Positions 10,415 through 20,818 are shown, numbered from the stretch's first letter. The stretch is DNA of 34,215 bases from Cruorifilaria tuberocauda (GCA_013365365.1 JABVXU010000565.1:1-34215); one strand, 5' to 3'. Notes: generated by a model from the letters alone, not told the origin. Translations and numbers: made by a program.

Positions 10415-13400
10415 GTAAAATAAATTCAGAATTTATTTTATATCACTTTTTATCACTTCATCATTTTTTTCTAATCATTTAATTAATTAATATAAGCTAT
10501 AGCTGGAAAAATTAATAATGCTAATATGAAATGTTATTGATTAGAAAACAGATTACATTCCTATTTGTAATAATTATAATTTGTAATAACAGTTTAAATT
10601 TCGTTTTTGAAAACAGTTTTATGATAATTTTATCAATTTTATCAATGTTTAGTGAAAGATATGATAATGATAATGTGATAAGTTTAGTGGAAGATAAAAG
10701 TGCAAGAGTTGGTGATGCATGTTCCGTATCATCGATATGCTTACAACAAGAGCAGGGACAATTGTCATCAAATTATTTACAATGTGATCAAACGTAAGCT
10801 TTCTTTTTTTGGTATTTATCAAAAACTTTGTTTATTATTGTAAATAGTATCATTGAATTGATATTTATGAATTTCAAGTTAATCAAAATTCGAATTCATC
10901 ATTTATTTCAGCTATTTTTCCGATCAATCGATTATTTATTTATTTGTTTCAGTTATTCAAACTAGAAAATTTGAGTATTGGAAAAAAAAACGATAAAGAT
11001 ATGAATGATTAATTTGAAAAAATTAATGAAATACACTTGCATGAATTCTAATCTGTTTATTAAAAATTACAAAAAAAAACAAATTCAGAATAAATTTTAA
11101 ATTAGAAAAAAGTTATTTCGATTAAATCGTATTAATAATTATATTCAATATCTTAGTACCAGTCAATGGATCAGGAAATCCTGTTTGGAGGGACGAATAT
11201 TCAGTTTTGAGCATCAGACGTGTATCATATCATCAAACGTAAACGCATTCAGGCAAAATCGTCTTGGAACACGTAAGTTTTACGTGAAGTCATTTTCCGA
11301 ATTTGATAATTTTTTCATCGTGCATGCTATATAATTCATCAAAATTAATGCATAATTTATGAGTCTATCATTTTCTTTTCTAACCTCTCAACTTTAGCAA
11401 GTTTTTAGGGAGCTAATTAATCATTTTAAAAAATTTACCTAATTAATTAATCATTTACCTAATTAATTATTTCTCAAAAAAAAAAACGACAAATTCTTAT
11501 CAGCATATCGATAATCTAAAACTTACGAAAAATTTTGTAGTAATCATAAAGGAATCTTCATCTTCTCTTATTATTGTAATTGCTGAGTAATTATTTCAAT
11601 CAGATAGATAAGTCCGTACTGATTGTCTACCATCCAAAAGTGAAATTGAAAAAAGTTTAATTAATTAATTAATCAAATTTTCGATTGTTTTACTTTAATT
11701 AACTAATTCCTTTACTATTTTTTCTGCTAATTACTAATTTTACTAAATACTCTTACTAATCTTACTAATTAGTCCGGTTGTAACTTTTATGTTAAACATT
11801 CTTAATATTTACTGATATTATCAAAAAGATAGATATCACTTTAGGAAATTGGTAATAAGTAAGTAATAAATTTGCTTTATGTTTTGTTTATTCAAGTAAT
11901 TTTAAGGTTTGCGGTATAAATCCTATTTTTAGGTTTAAATTCTGAAAATTCCAGAATTGTAAAAGCATTCAGTTGTTAAGAATTTATTAGAATTCATGGA
12001 AATTATTGCGATTATTAAAACTTTTGCAAAGATATCGGTTATATTCAAATGAACGATGAAAATGTTAAAATGAAATATCTCAATGGATACTGTATGAATT
12101 TAAAATCTTTTCCTTCTCTCACTTATCATCATCTTATATCTTTTCAAATAATCTATAATTACTGATCAAGAAGTATACCGGATTCCGGAATTGCAATGTT
12201 ATTCAAAAAATAAACAATTATTTCACATTCCTGAAATATCTTCTTTTTTTTTTGATAAAAAAAAACTGTTTGTTTCTCTAACTTATCATCATCCCACGTC
12301 CTCTCAAGAAGTATACCGGATTCCGGAATTGCAATGTTATTCAACAAATAAACAATCATTTCACATTCTTGAAATTCTTTTCTTTCTTTGATCAAGAAAA
12401 AAAAAACCTGACCGGTTTTTGATGAATTTTCGTTTTTTTTTTCCTTCAATCAATTCAAATTGAAAATTGATGAATGGAATGAATAAGAAAGAAAGAAAGA
12501 AAGAGTAAATGTATCGAATCTGTTCATCACGACAACGATCGGAGTAGTAGTAGTAGTACTAGTACCAGTACCAGTACTTAACAGTATCAAAACGATCAGA
12601 GCATTTTGGTAAACGAAACAAGAATTGAAATGAAATCGTTAAGGGACGGTGTAAGAGTAAAGTGGACATTAAGTAAGCTTGTAAGTATACAATAGTGTCC
12701 ACTCATTGTTTCCACGATCAGTTTGTTATCTCGATCAATTGCTATTTTATTAAATAGAATTAATCAGTATCGAGTAGGAAGAGAGATGAGAGTAAAATTC
12801 TGAGATTTAGATTTAAAAAAAGAAAAGAAAAAAATTTAGTGAAATGGAAGTAAAAGTATGGAAAAGAATGAAACGAATAAAAGTTAACGTTAAAGTAAAT
12901 AATAAACAAAAAGAGGAAGAAGAAGGAGAGATAAGAAAGTTGCTCATTTTAAAATTATCCTTTGATCAATTAAAGATATCAAAATTCACAAATAACAATT
13001 CAACTTTAATTACTTTAAAATACTTCAAATTCTTACTTTAAAATTTATGATTAGAAAATAAATGGAAGAGAAAAATCGGTGAAGTTTTTCCTGTTGATAA
13101 ATTCCACTTCAATATCAATTCCGGAAGATATATAAGAAAATTTGATTGATAATTGAAAATCTGATCCAAGCCCAATCGAAAAAAATGTCCAAAGATGAAG
13201 ATTAATTGAAAATTAATCAAATTAAATATGAACATTTTCTGGAGGATATATTTGCGAAGGGATGAAACTGTAGAATACATTTTCCGGAAGAATACAGAAA
13301 GTAATCCGTAACAGGAAGAGGAAACCGTATATGAAACGTATTCATCAGCTAATATACTACAGGTCTTAAGGAAAGCATGATCAAGCACTCTTGGATTAAA

Positions 13401-16400
13401 TTTCTTAAAAATTTAATTTTCAATTGAAACAACTATCAAAATTAGAATTTTGATAATTATTGAAATATTATCAATGATTATAGTGATATCTTAATCACTA
13501 TATCTGATTATCTTTTGCTTTTTTTTTTCTATCATTATACTTTTTTTATCAAAACAAAAAAAACAATTTATTCATAAGTCTTTTACTAATAACTGAAAAG
13601 TTTCTTAATTAATTAAGTTCTTAATAACCAGATAATCAACGATCAAGTTTAATTTACATTTCATGATAAGCATGATGCCAGAGCTATTCCATCAGTTCAG
13701 ATTCTTATTCAAAACAGATATTATCATAAGCGGGATATACCTGATTAAAATAATGATTAATTATCCAATTAATTTATTATATCATTATTTGAAAGTAATA
13801 AGTTTGAAAAGGTATGTAAGGGTATTTAAATGTCTAAAAGTATTTAAAAATATTTCGAGAAAAAAAAAGAAATATAATAACTTTTTAAAAAAAGCGCAAA
13901 TGTTAATAATCAATTAGCGCATGTAAAAGTGATAAAAGTAAAATGATAAATGTGATTTCAATTATGTAAGTAACAATTACAAGTATCATTAATTTACAAA
14001 AATTCAGGTTATTATGCGCAAAATTCATTGAGTGGTATTGCATGCTCATATATGCAGTGCTCTCAGAATAATCCGTGCCATCGCGGAACATGCAACAATG
14101 GCTATTGCTGTACTTCATCCACCGGTAGACCGTATACTTCTTTTTACTGTTAAAATTAACTTTAAATTGCAAAATAAATAAACTAACTACTAAGAGTATA
14201 TTGAGTAATTACCTAGATATTTGAAGTATTTTCTGCAATTTTCATATCAAATTCAAATGAATCACCTCGATAAATTAATTAAATTAAATGAAATATCATC
14301 CAATTCCCTTAGGTTAAATGTAACCAGCACATGCTTTTTTATTAAGCTTAAATTATATTTAGAATTTAAAAACTCAAACACTCAATTTCCAAGGTTAAAT
14401 AATAGATTAAATCAGTAATTTTACCTTTCAACTTTATCTGATTAATTAAGAAAAAAAAATACCTCAAATTTATCATTCGTATGATATGATATGAAATGAA
14501 TTACTAGTTACTAAGTATACTGCATGATTGCTTGATAAAAGTTAGAAGAAAATTATTTATCAAAACTCTTTTTTTATCTAAAATATTCTGATATTAGCGA
14601 TGTCAAAAATTTCATATAGCAAATTACTTATCATTTAATGATAATAGCATTATTGATTTTTATAAAATTTTAATTGTTATCATGCAACAATTAAACTTAA
14701 CGATTAAAGTTGCTATTTGATTATTATAACTTTTAATTACTGTTATGCAAATTAACCAGATCAATTAAAGGTACCTCGTTTACCAATCAACTCTATGCTT
14801 CACCACCATTTCATTATCACCAATCACTTCACACCAATCAATTTCCTTTTTCAATGCCCAATCAAATCAATCAAATGCAACCAGCATATAATCCTATGAC
14901 TTTTCGTTAGTCTTTTTATGAAATTAATTAAATTAAATGAAATATTCCATGCATTTTTTTTTAGCTTAATAAGATAGGAATGATAAGAGATAAGAATGAT
15001 AAGAGATGAGATAAGAATGATAAGAGATGAGATATGATAAGAGATGAGATAAGAATGATAAGAGATGAGAATGATAAGAGGTAAGAATGATAAGAGATAA
15101 GAATGATAAGAGATAAGAATGATAAGAGGTAAGAATGATAAGAGATAAGAATGATAAGAGATAAGAATGATAAGAGATAAGAATAATAAGAGATAAGAAT
15201 GATAAGAGATAAGAATGATAAGAGATAAGAATGATAAGAGATAAGAATGATAAGAGATAGATAAGAATGATAAGAGATAAGAATAAGACAAGACCTAAGA
15301 ATAAGATAAGCTTAATAAAATTAAATAAGATAAAAATAAGATAAAATAATTTTGCTATGAAATTTATAAGTAGAATTTTTCTACTCTTAGCTTTCACATA
15401 CTTTTCCAACTTTTACTTTTAAATTAAGTAAAGAAGAAAATTGAAGTTTAACTTTAAAAAAATTCCAACAGATGGATGCGCAAATGGTGGATCACCGGTT
15501 GGAAATTGTATCAATATGCGTTGCGCCCGTGGATATCTTTGCTCACCTGGTAACATCTGTTGTCCGTCAAATGATTTCAGTCCGGTGATAAGTACCACTG
15601 CTAATCCAATGAAGAATCCATTTCGTACGTTCACTTATTTTCCTTTTAATATATTCGAAAAATACACGTGAATTCACGTCTTCAACATAATGCATAATCG
15701 GTTAGTTGAAAGAAACTTTTAGGATAAGTTTTAAGATATTGTTTTATTTCCGGTTAAACATTCATAAATTCGATCATCCGGTTTGATAATTCTTTTTTTT
15801 CACATTAATTAAAATTAAAATTAATTAAACTAATTAAAATTTGATATTTCATTTAATTATTTTTCATTTAATTCATTTCATCTAATTCATTTAAATGAAT
15901 ATTTCATTATCATATTACTCTATTATTAATCATTTTATCTGATTGATATGATTAATATTGATCTGATTAATATCTGATTGATCTGATCGATATAGTTCAT
16001 TAAATAAAACGTAAAGACTTTTACCTATTAAAATTTTGAATCTAAATTGTAAAATTAAAAGTTTAAATCTAAATTGTAAAATTAATTAGTGAAATTAAAC
16101 AGTTAAAATTTCAACTCTTTTACTGTTTACTTGAAATGCAACAAAATTATTGTTTTCTATTTTCCCTGTCAAATTACAACTGTTAATGTTTTCATTGTTA
16201 AGTAAGTGTTAATTTGAAGTAAGTATAATTTGAAAAGAAAAAGTACAGAGTAATTTTGTTTGGAGAAAAATGAATTTCAGTTTGCACCGATGGAACCCAA
16301 GCAGTAGGAGCTTGTATTCTTGGCCAATGTGGCTCTTCATTTGTATGCATGAACGGTATGATTTTTTCGCTGAGAATGAAATAATAGCCTAGTAAGCCTA

Positions 16401-19178
16401 GTTTTTGTAAGCTTAGATATCACTAATAAATTTTTTTCATAATTTCATCATTTTTAATGTTATTAAAAATTTTGTTCATTGATAAGTTGCATTCTATTTA
16501 TTCAGTGTAAAAAATAATTTGGTCAGATCAGATGAATTTAAAATTTAATTAATTTATCTAAGCTTAAAAATATAATTGGATGATGGAAAATGATATATGA
16601 GATTAATTACTTATCACTTAATCACTAAACTTATCACTTAATTGGTTGCACAGGTAACTTTTTGCATATACTTTAGCAATTTTCCTACATTTTACATATG
16701 TTAATTAACGTTTGCAAACTTTTTAACTTTAGCCTATTAATAACTTACAATATATTTTTAACTAAAACAAGTAATGCAACTTTGATAGTGCAAAAATCAA
16801 AGAGTTACAATTTTAGTTTATCTAGTAATCTAGTAAATTATAGTGTTAGAACATATATGTGAGATGATAAAAAACCTATCACTAAAAGTTGATAAAGTGA
16901 TAAGTGATTAATGATAAAACAGAAGAAGTGGAAGTTAAGATAAATTGATATTACACGATTTCTTAATTTTAGGTTTATGCTGTAATATGACAAATAATAC
17001 ACCTCGATGTCTTGATGGTTCACAATCTGCTGGTGCATGTATATTTGGACAATGCGGTGCAGGTTTCGTTTGTACCACCGGGAATTTATGCTGTTTGACA
17101 AATACCATTCCTAATATCATACCTGGTACAGTAAATTTTAATACAATCAAAGTTTTTTCTTTTTAATTAATTCGATTAAATTTATCAAAATTTAATTAAT
17201 TTAATTTTAACTTTTCAAACTCGCAAAAATTAATAAACTTTTTAGATAGCTGTCCAAATAATGCTGCATCAATTGGTACTTGTATTAATGGCTTATGTCC
17301 AACTGGCTATACATGCATCAATGGTCAATGCTGTCCACAAACTCCTAATATAACCTTCCGTTGCTCAAATCTCAATTATGCACTTGGCCCATGTGTTGCT
17401 GGCCAATGTCCAGATGGTGGTTTTCAATGTGATACAACGATAAATTCATGCTGTCCACTAACAGATCCTATTGGTCCATGTATTCAACCAGGTTATCTTT
17501 TAAAAAAATAATTTAAAAGAAGAGTAAAATTCTTCTTTTCTATAATATCATTATTAATTAATTAATTAATTAATAAGCTAAGCATTATTTTAATTAAGCA
17601 CTTTTATATAATATCATGATTAATTAATTATTAAATTGAGAATTATTTTAATCAAGCATTTTAACTAACTTTAATTAGCTTAATGTTAATTAAAGTATTC
17701 TTCAAATACCTTTGATTCTGATTCTTCAAAAAAAAAAAAAAACAAACAAGTCACTAATGTTTACTTTGCATATTACAGGTAATCAATATCCTGTGGTAAT
17801 AGATAAATTAGAAATCAGTTTAATTAAGTAACAGTTTAACTTTAGTTAACGAATTCTTCAAATACCGTTGATTCTGATTGATCAATTAGCATATTACAGG
17901 TGACCAATGTCCAGCCGGTAATAGATGCTTTAAAGACGGTGCATCACCGCTATGCTTCAAGGAATGCGATGGTCGTGGAACATTATTTAGTCCACCGGTG
18001 GACGGGGTTTGTCCAATGGGAACCGTTTTAATTTTCGGTTCCTGTTGTACCCTGAAAGCACGACTGTACAATCCGATGCAATCAGCATTCTTTTCGCAAC
18101 GACATGCTGATCACTACCCATCACTTACCTCTTCCGGTGAAATTCTTGAAATGAATTTTAGATGATAGGATGGTATTTGATAACTTCAGAAACAATTCAA
18201 ACTAAATTTAATGAAAGGCTTGATTGCAGCAATTAGATCATGCATGGATCATGATGAACCTGTAACTGTTTAATTACAGAAATTAGATCATGTCCAAATC
18301 ATAGTGAACCTATAAGTATTTCATTACAGGAATTAGGTCATTTATGGATCATGATGAACCTGTAACTGTTTAATTACAGAAATTAGATCATGTCCAAATC
18401 ATAGTGAACCTGTAAGTATTTCATACAGGAATTAGATCATTCCAAATCATAGTGAACCTGTAAGTATTTGATTACAGAAATTAGATCATGTCCAGATAAT
18501 AGTGAACCTGTAAGTATTTTATTACAGAAATTAGATCATGTCCAAATCATAGTGAACCTATAAGTATTTTATTACAGGAATTAGGTCATTTATGGATCAT
18601 GATGAACCTGTAACTGTTTAATTACAGAAATTAGATCATGCCCAGATAATAGTGAACCTGTAACTGTTTAATTACAGAAATTAGATCATGTCCAAATCAT
18701 AATGAACTTGTGACTGTTTAATTACAGAAATTAGATCATTTATGGATCATGATGAACCTGTAACTGTTTAATTACAGAAATTAGATCATGCCCAGATAAT
18801 AGTGAACCTGTAAGTGCCTGTATAAATGATCAATGTGGATATGATTATCAGTGCTATAATAATGTTTGCTGTCTTCCATATTACAACAATTTAATGCTTC
18901 AATTTTCACCAACAAGTAAAATTTACTTAAGCTTACATTATATAATCGTTTTTTTCTTTTAAATTCAAAAAAAAATTAAATCTTATTTAAATTCTTATCA
19001 TTTAAAAGAAATATTACTTAGTGAGAATTGTGATAAAAGTATGATATTTGATATTACTTACTGATATTTAAACTTTTTTCTCATTTAATTCGTCATAATG
19101 ATAATGATAATAATAATGATAATGATAATGATAATAGTAATGATAATGATAATGATAAAGGATGATGATAATGATAAC

Positions 19179-19211
<33 letters not shown>

Positions 19212-20437
19212 GATAATGATAATGATAATAGTAATGATAATGCTAATGATAACGATAGTAATAGTGATAATGATAATAATAATGATAATGATAATGATAA
19301 CGATAGTAATAGTGATAATGATAATAATAATGATAATGATAATGATAACGATAGTAATAGTGATAATGATAATGATAATAATTTTTCACTACTATATATT
19401 CTAAATTCAATTATTAATATATCCTGAAAAATTTGAAATTAACAATTTAAGCTTTTAAGCTAACACAATTATTTTTTTTTTTTAATCTAACAAATCTCAC
19501 CATATTAGCATTATTTTCAAGCATTACTTTCAACTTTACAACGATAACACCTTTGTCCGTTATAAATAATTAAATGATCAAATCGATCCAATTTTTTTCA
19601 ACAGGTAAGAAAAGGAATTGAAATGTGAAAATGTAATTAATTACAGCAGCACCAAGGCCAATAGGTAGTTCATGTGAATTCACACAGCAATGTGTAAGTT
19701 CGATGGAAGGCTTGTCAATTTGTGAATTAGGCTTATGCAGGTGTTTGCCAGGTACTCAACTCAATGGATTTACCTGTGCTAAACGTTTCAGTTAGTTTTT
19801 CTTTTCCTCAATTTTCTTTTTTTCTCTCTAAAATTTATAATTAAAATTTTTTAAACTTTTAAGTAAGACTACGCAATAATTTCATTTATTACTATTTAAA
19901 TGATTCAGGTGAAAATTGAAAAGAATGAAAAAATTTCTTTTTTAATTTATTGATTGATTGATTAATGATTAAGTAATAATGATAAGGATGAGAGTTCTTA
20001 TGAAATACAAAAATTTAGAGAATCGTTGAATGCATAAAGATGTTAACAATACAATTTATCATTAATCTTTGATCATTAATCAATCAATATCGATCAATAA
20101 ATAAATTAAATTATTAATCATCATCAATAATTTGTTAGTAGTATTTAATGGAATTATTTCTAAGTATCATTTTGCTAAATTTTAAAATTAAATTTCACTC
20201 TTTTTAAAAAATTTTTAATCAGTTTTTTTTTTGTTTTAAAATTTTATTTTCTATTTCATTGTTTTACCATTGTAATTACAAGTTTAAACTGAAATACTGT
20301 TAATGATTGATATTATTGATTATTTGTGATTAATGATAATAATGATTATTGATTATTTGTTACTTTGGTTATTGTTTGCAGCTATGCTACTGAACGATCT
20401 AGGACAATTATCCAGAAATGATACTATTAGCAGATGA
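9662..20437 (+). CDS. Secreted lustrin-type cysteine-rich repeat protein with EB-like module (14 exons)
   Basis: Exons: 9662-9843, 10245-10414, 10688-10793, 11157-11272, 14008-14124, 14771-14905, 15472-15624, 16281-16355, 16973-17125, 17246-17491, 17900-18136, 18778-18915, 19647-19790, 20382-20437. They sum to 2028 nt (675 residues plus stop) with consistent phase at every junction. Order: signal peptide, a conserved N-terminal block, a peritrophin-like Cys segment, a Cys knot, a Pro/Asn/Gln linker, six to seven lustrin repeats (G-x-C-x3-G-x-C-x2-G(Y/F)-x-C-x4-5-CC), a CFKEC domain and an EB-like module. Such nematode proteins are secreted and commonly linked to cuticle, eggshell or other extracellular matrix; that role is inferred from the family. 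From memory, C. elegans has a similar gene (K04H4.2) near flp-25, which would make this locus syntenic; this needs checking. Short exons inside the 2.7-kb intron 4 could have been missed. Confidence 0.82.
10688..11272 (+). CDS. Exons 3-4: peritrophin-like cysteine segment
   Basis: The acceptor AAGTTTAG at 10687 is chosen because it alone joins exon 2 in phase 1; TGTTTAG about 50 bases upstream would shift the frame into a stop. The text runs RVGDACSVSSICLQQEQG, NYLQCDQT|TSQWIRKSC, then EGRIFSFEHQTCI. The spacing YLQC-x-T-x3-W-x3-C-x-G-x2-F-x5-C resembles chitin-binding type 2 (peritrophin A) domains, so sugar binding is possible. Donors are AAC|GTAAGC and ACAC|GTAAGT. An internal TCAAAC|GTAAAC could serve as a weaker donor. 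Confidence 0.75.
11273..14007. other. Long intron 4 with duplicated segment and short low-complexity tracts
   Basis: This 2.7-kb intron is by far the longest in the gene. It contains a partial tandem duplication (12114-12250 and 12272-12390), a GAAA tract (12486-12506) and a GTAGTAGTAG...ACCAGTACCAGT tract (12543-12578). Open frames on both strands (for instance minus 13038-13388, 116 codons) show no recognisable motif. No cysteine-rich exon matching the gene's pattern was seen, so it could also mark a boundary between two transcription units, although the phases of exons 4 and 5 agree. Confidence 0.5.
12114..12390. repeat. Tandem duplication, about 140-160-bp unit
   Basis: CTCTCACTTATCATCATC at about 12116 and CTCTAACTTATCATCATC at about 12276 begin the two copies. 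Both contain AAGAAGTATACCGGATTCCG and AATTGCAATGTTATTCAA, then ATTTCACATTC (12168 onward and 12306 onward, 138 bp apart). The short frames on both strands here come from the repeat itself. Confidence 0.8.
14008..14124 (+). CDS. Exon 5: compact cysteine knot
   Basis: It starts after AAATTCAG and ends ACCG|GTAGAC, phase 1 at both ends. The text includes GIACSYMQCSQNNPCHRGT followed by CNNGYCC, six cysteines ending in the double Cys that closes most repeats of this protein. A stop lies nine codons past the donor if it is not spliced. Confidence 0.8.
14771..14905 (+). CDS. Exon 6: Pro/Asn/Gln-rich linker, possible alternative end
   Basis: It starts after TTAAAG, a poor acceptor chosen because it gives phase 1 and an open frame of 44 codons rich in Pro, Asn, Gln, His and Phe with no cysteine (for example HQSLHTNQFPFSMPNQ). 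It ends TTTC|GTTAGT. That donor contains an in-frame TAG, so unspliced RNA would add one Arg and stop, giving a 276-residue product without the lustrin repeats. With splicing it joins exon 7 in phase 1. Confidence 0.65.
14971..15315. repeat. GATAAGAGATAAGAAT minisatellite in intron 6
   Basis: About twenty copies of a 16-bp unit and shortened forms (GATGAGATAAGAAT) fill most of intron 6. The strand bias is extreme: purine-rich on plus, with almost no C. Long minus-strand frames of YHSYLLSFLSLI type are a by-product of the repeat and not genes. The motif repeats the GATA core dozens of times. Confidence 0.9.
15472..17491 (+). CDS. Exons 7-10: tandem lustrin-type cysteine repeats
   Basis: Exon 7 (15472-15624) gives GSPVGNCINMRCARGYLCSP then GNICC. 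Exons 8 and 9 (16281-16355, 16973-17125) share a repeat split by an intron: AVGACILGQCGSSFVCMNG|LCC. Exon 9 adds SAGACIFGQCGAGFVCTTG with NLCC. Exon 10 (17246-17491) carries ASIGTCINGLCPTGYTC with INGQCC, then ALGPCVAGQCPDGGFQC ending NSCC, and the start of another (DPIGPCIQPG). Each repeat fits G-x-C-x3-G/R-C-x3-F/Y-x-C-x3-5-CC, the lustrin cysteine-rich repeat pattern. All borders are phase 1, the usual arrangement for modules that multiply by exon duplication. Acceptors: AACAG, TTTCAG, TTTTAG, TTTTAG. Donors: GTACGT, GTATGA, GTACAG, GTTATC. Confidence 0.85.
17768..17805 (+). pseudogene. Decayed copy of the start of exon 11
   Basis: GCATATTACAGGTAATCAAT followed by ATCCTGTGGTAATAGAT closely matches the acceptor and first codons of exon 11 at 17889-17926, with one base missing and the Cys codon TGT changed to TAT. 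The upstream flank is duplicated too: 17697-17723 and 17853-17879 are 26/27 identical. The copy quickly runs into stop codons, so it should be skipped, but its acceptor is intact. Confidence 0.7.
17900..18136 (+). CDS. Exon 11: CFKEC domain
   Basis: It starts after ATATTACAG and ends TCCG|GTGAAA, phase 1 on both sides. It completes the preceding repeat (DQCPAGNRCFKDGASPLC) and goes on with FKECDGRGTLFSPPV, a VCPMGTVLIFGSCC closure and a Cys-free tail with ARLYNPMQSAFFSQRHADHY. It is less AT-rich than its neighbours. If the donor is ignored, the frame stays open to a TGA at 18163-18165, another possible alternative end. Confidence 0.8.
18230..18777. repeat. Eleven 50-bp tandem copies of an intron-exon boundary
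   Basis: Units begin at 18230, 18280, 18330, 18380, 18429, 18478, 18528, 18578, 18628, 18678 and 18728 (nine of 50 bp, two of 49). A twelfth copy starting at 18778 is exon 12 itself. Each unit is 32 nt of exon 12-like sequence (AAATTAGATCATGTCCAAAT then CATAGTGAACCT) followed by 18 nt ending TTTAATTACAG or TTTCATTACAG. All keep AG at the 3' splice site. The following GT is GTAAGT in units 4-6, GTAACT in 1, 3, 8, 9 and 11, GTGACT in 10, and lost (ATAAGT) in 2 and 7. Two subtypes exist: TATGGATCATGATG (units 1, 3, 8, 11) and CCAAATCATAGTG or CCAGATAATAGTG (the rest). Confidence 0.93.
18778..18915 (+). CDS. Exon 12: lustrin repeat, founder of the 50-bp array
   Basis: It starts after the last TTAATTACAG and ends ACAA|GTAAAA, phase 1 at both ends. 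It reads SCPDNSEPVSACINDQCGYD then YQCYNNVCC, a complete lustrin repeat, followed by a hydrophobic tail. Only this acceptor of the twelve gives an open frame; upstream ones run into TAA within one or two units. Here the GTAAGT that acts as a donor-like site in the array is read as the codons for Val-Ser. Confidence 0.82.
19098..19382. repeat. GATAAT microsatellite in intron 12
   Basis: A long run of GATAAT/GATAGT/AATGAT hexamer and trimer variants, including a higher-order block of about 54 bp (AACGATAGTAATAGTGATAA and on) repeated three times. Apparent frames of Asn-Asp or Met-Ile repeats are artefacts. Confidence 0.9.
19647..20437 (+). CDS. Exons 13-14: EB-like module and C-terminus
   Basis: Exon 13 (19647-19790) follows ATTACAG and reads RPIGSCEFTQQCVSSMEG, LSICELGLCRC, LPGTQLNGFTC. 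This is the C-x5-C-x9-C-x4-C-x-C-x9-C layout of EB modules, the EGF-like domain common at the end of nematode secreted proteins. The donor TTCA|GTTAGT again hides an in-frame TAG (19793-19795), so the protein may end here with Ser, or continue into exon 14 (20382-20437, after GTTTGCAG), which adds TMLLNDLGQLSRNDTISR and TGA. The phase-1 match favours exon 14, but both ends may exist. Confidence 0.72.
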
Positions 20438-20812
20438 ACCAATTGTTATAACGATAGCTAATAGTTAAGCTATAATGATATGTTTTTTAATCACTATCAT
20501 TTTCCGGTTGTAATTTTCAGGATTGCATAATTTCATTTACAGTATGTTTTAAATCATCATCCTACAGATATTTTCATGCATTCCTCAGTTTTTTCCTTTT
20601 TATCGAAATTATCACCATGCTGATAGATAGATGATATAATATGATATGATATCAGATAAGGTATAACTGATATCAGATTAGGTATATTGTTAATTTAAAA
20701 TTTCTTTAATTAAAATTTGCCAAGAGCTGTTTTATTAAATTGAATATCAATTCGTTTTTTTTTTTAATTTATTTGTTTTACATATATGTCTGTTTGATTT
20801 AATTTTATTTTC

Positions 20813-20818
20813 AATAAA
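20813..20818 (+). terminator. AATAAA poly(A) signal of the lustrin-repeat gene
   Basis: TTTCAATAAAGCATTGG lies 376 nt past the TGA of exon 14, followed by a T-rich stretch. It is the first clean hexamer in a suitable setting. Confidence 0.5.

Noticed and set aside
12159..12449. 96-codon minus and 66-codon plus frames
   Set aside because: They arise from the tandem duplication at 12114-12390 and repeat with it.
13038..13388. 116-codon minus-strand frame in intron 4
   Set aside because: Phe/Leu/Ile-rich text typical of AT-rich antisense DNA, no motif, and no partner exons found.
14851..15409. Overlapping minus-strand frames of about 146 codons (YHSYLLSFLSLI repeats)
   Set aside because: They are the reverse translation of the GATAAGAGATAAGAAT satellite, open in more than one frame, with no other coding sign.
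18230..18777. Idea that the 50-bp array is a CRISPR-like array
   Set aside because: Units are contiguous with no unique spacers, the DNA is clearly eukaryotic, and the units derive from the adjacent exon.
19098..19427. Plus-strand frames rich in Asn-Asp or Met-Ile
   Set aside because: Product of the GATAAT microsatellite inside an intron of a well-supported gene.
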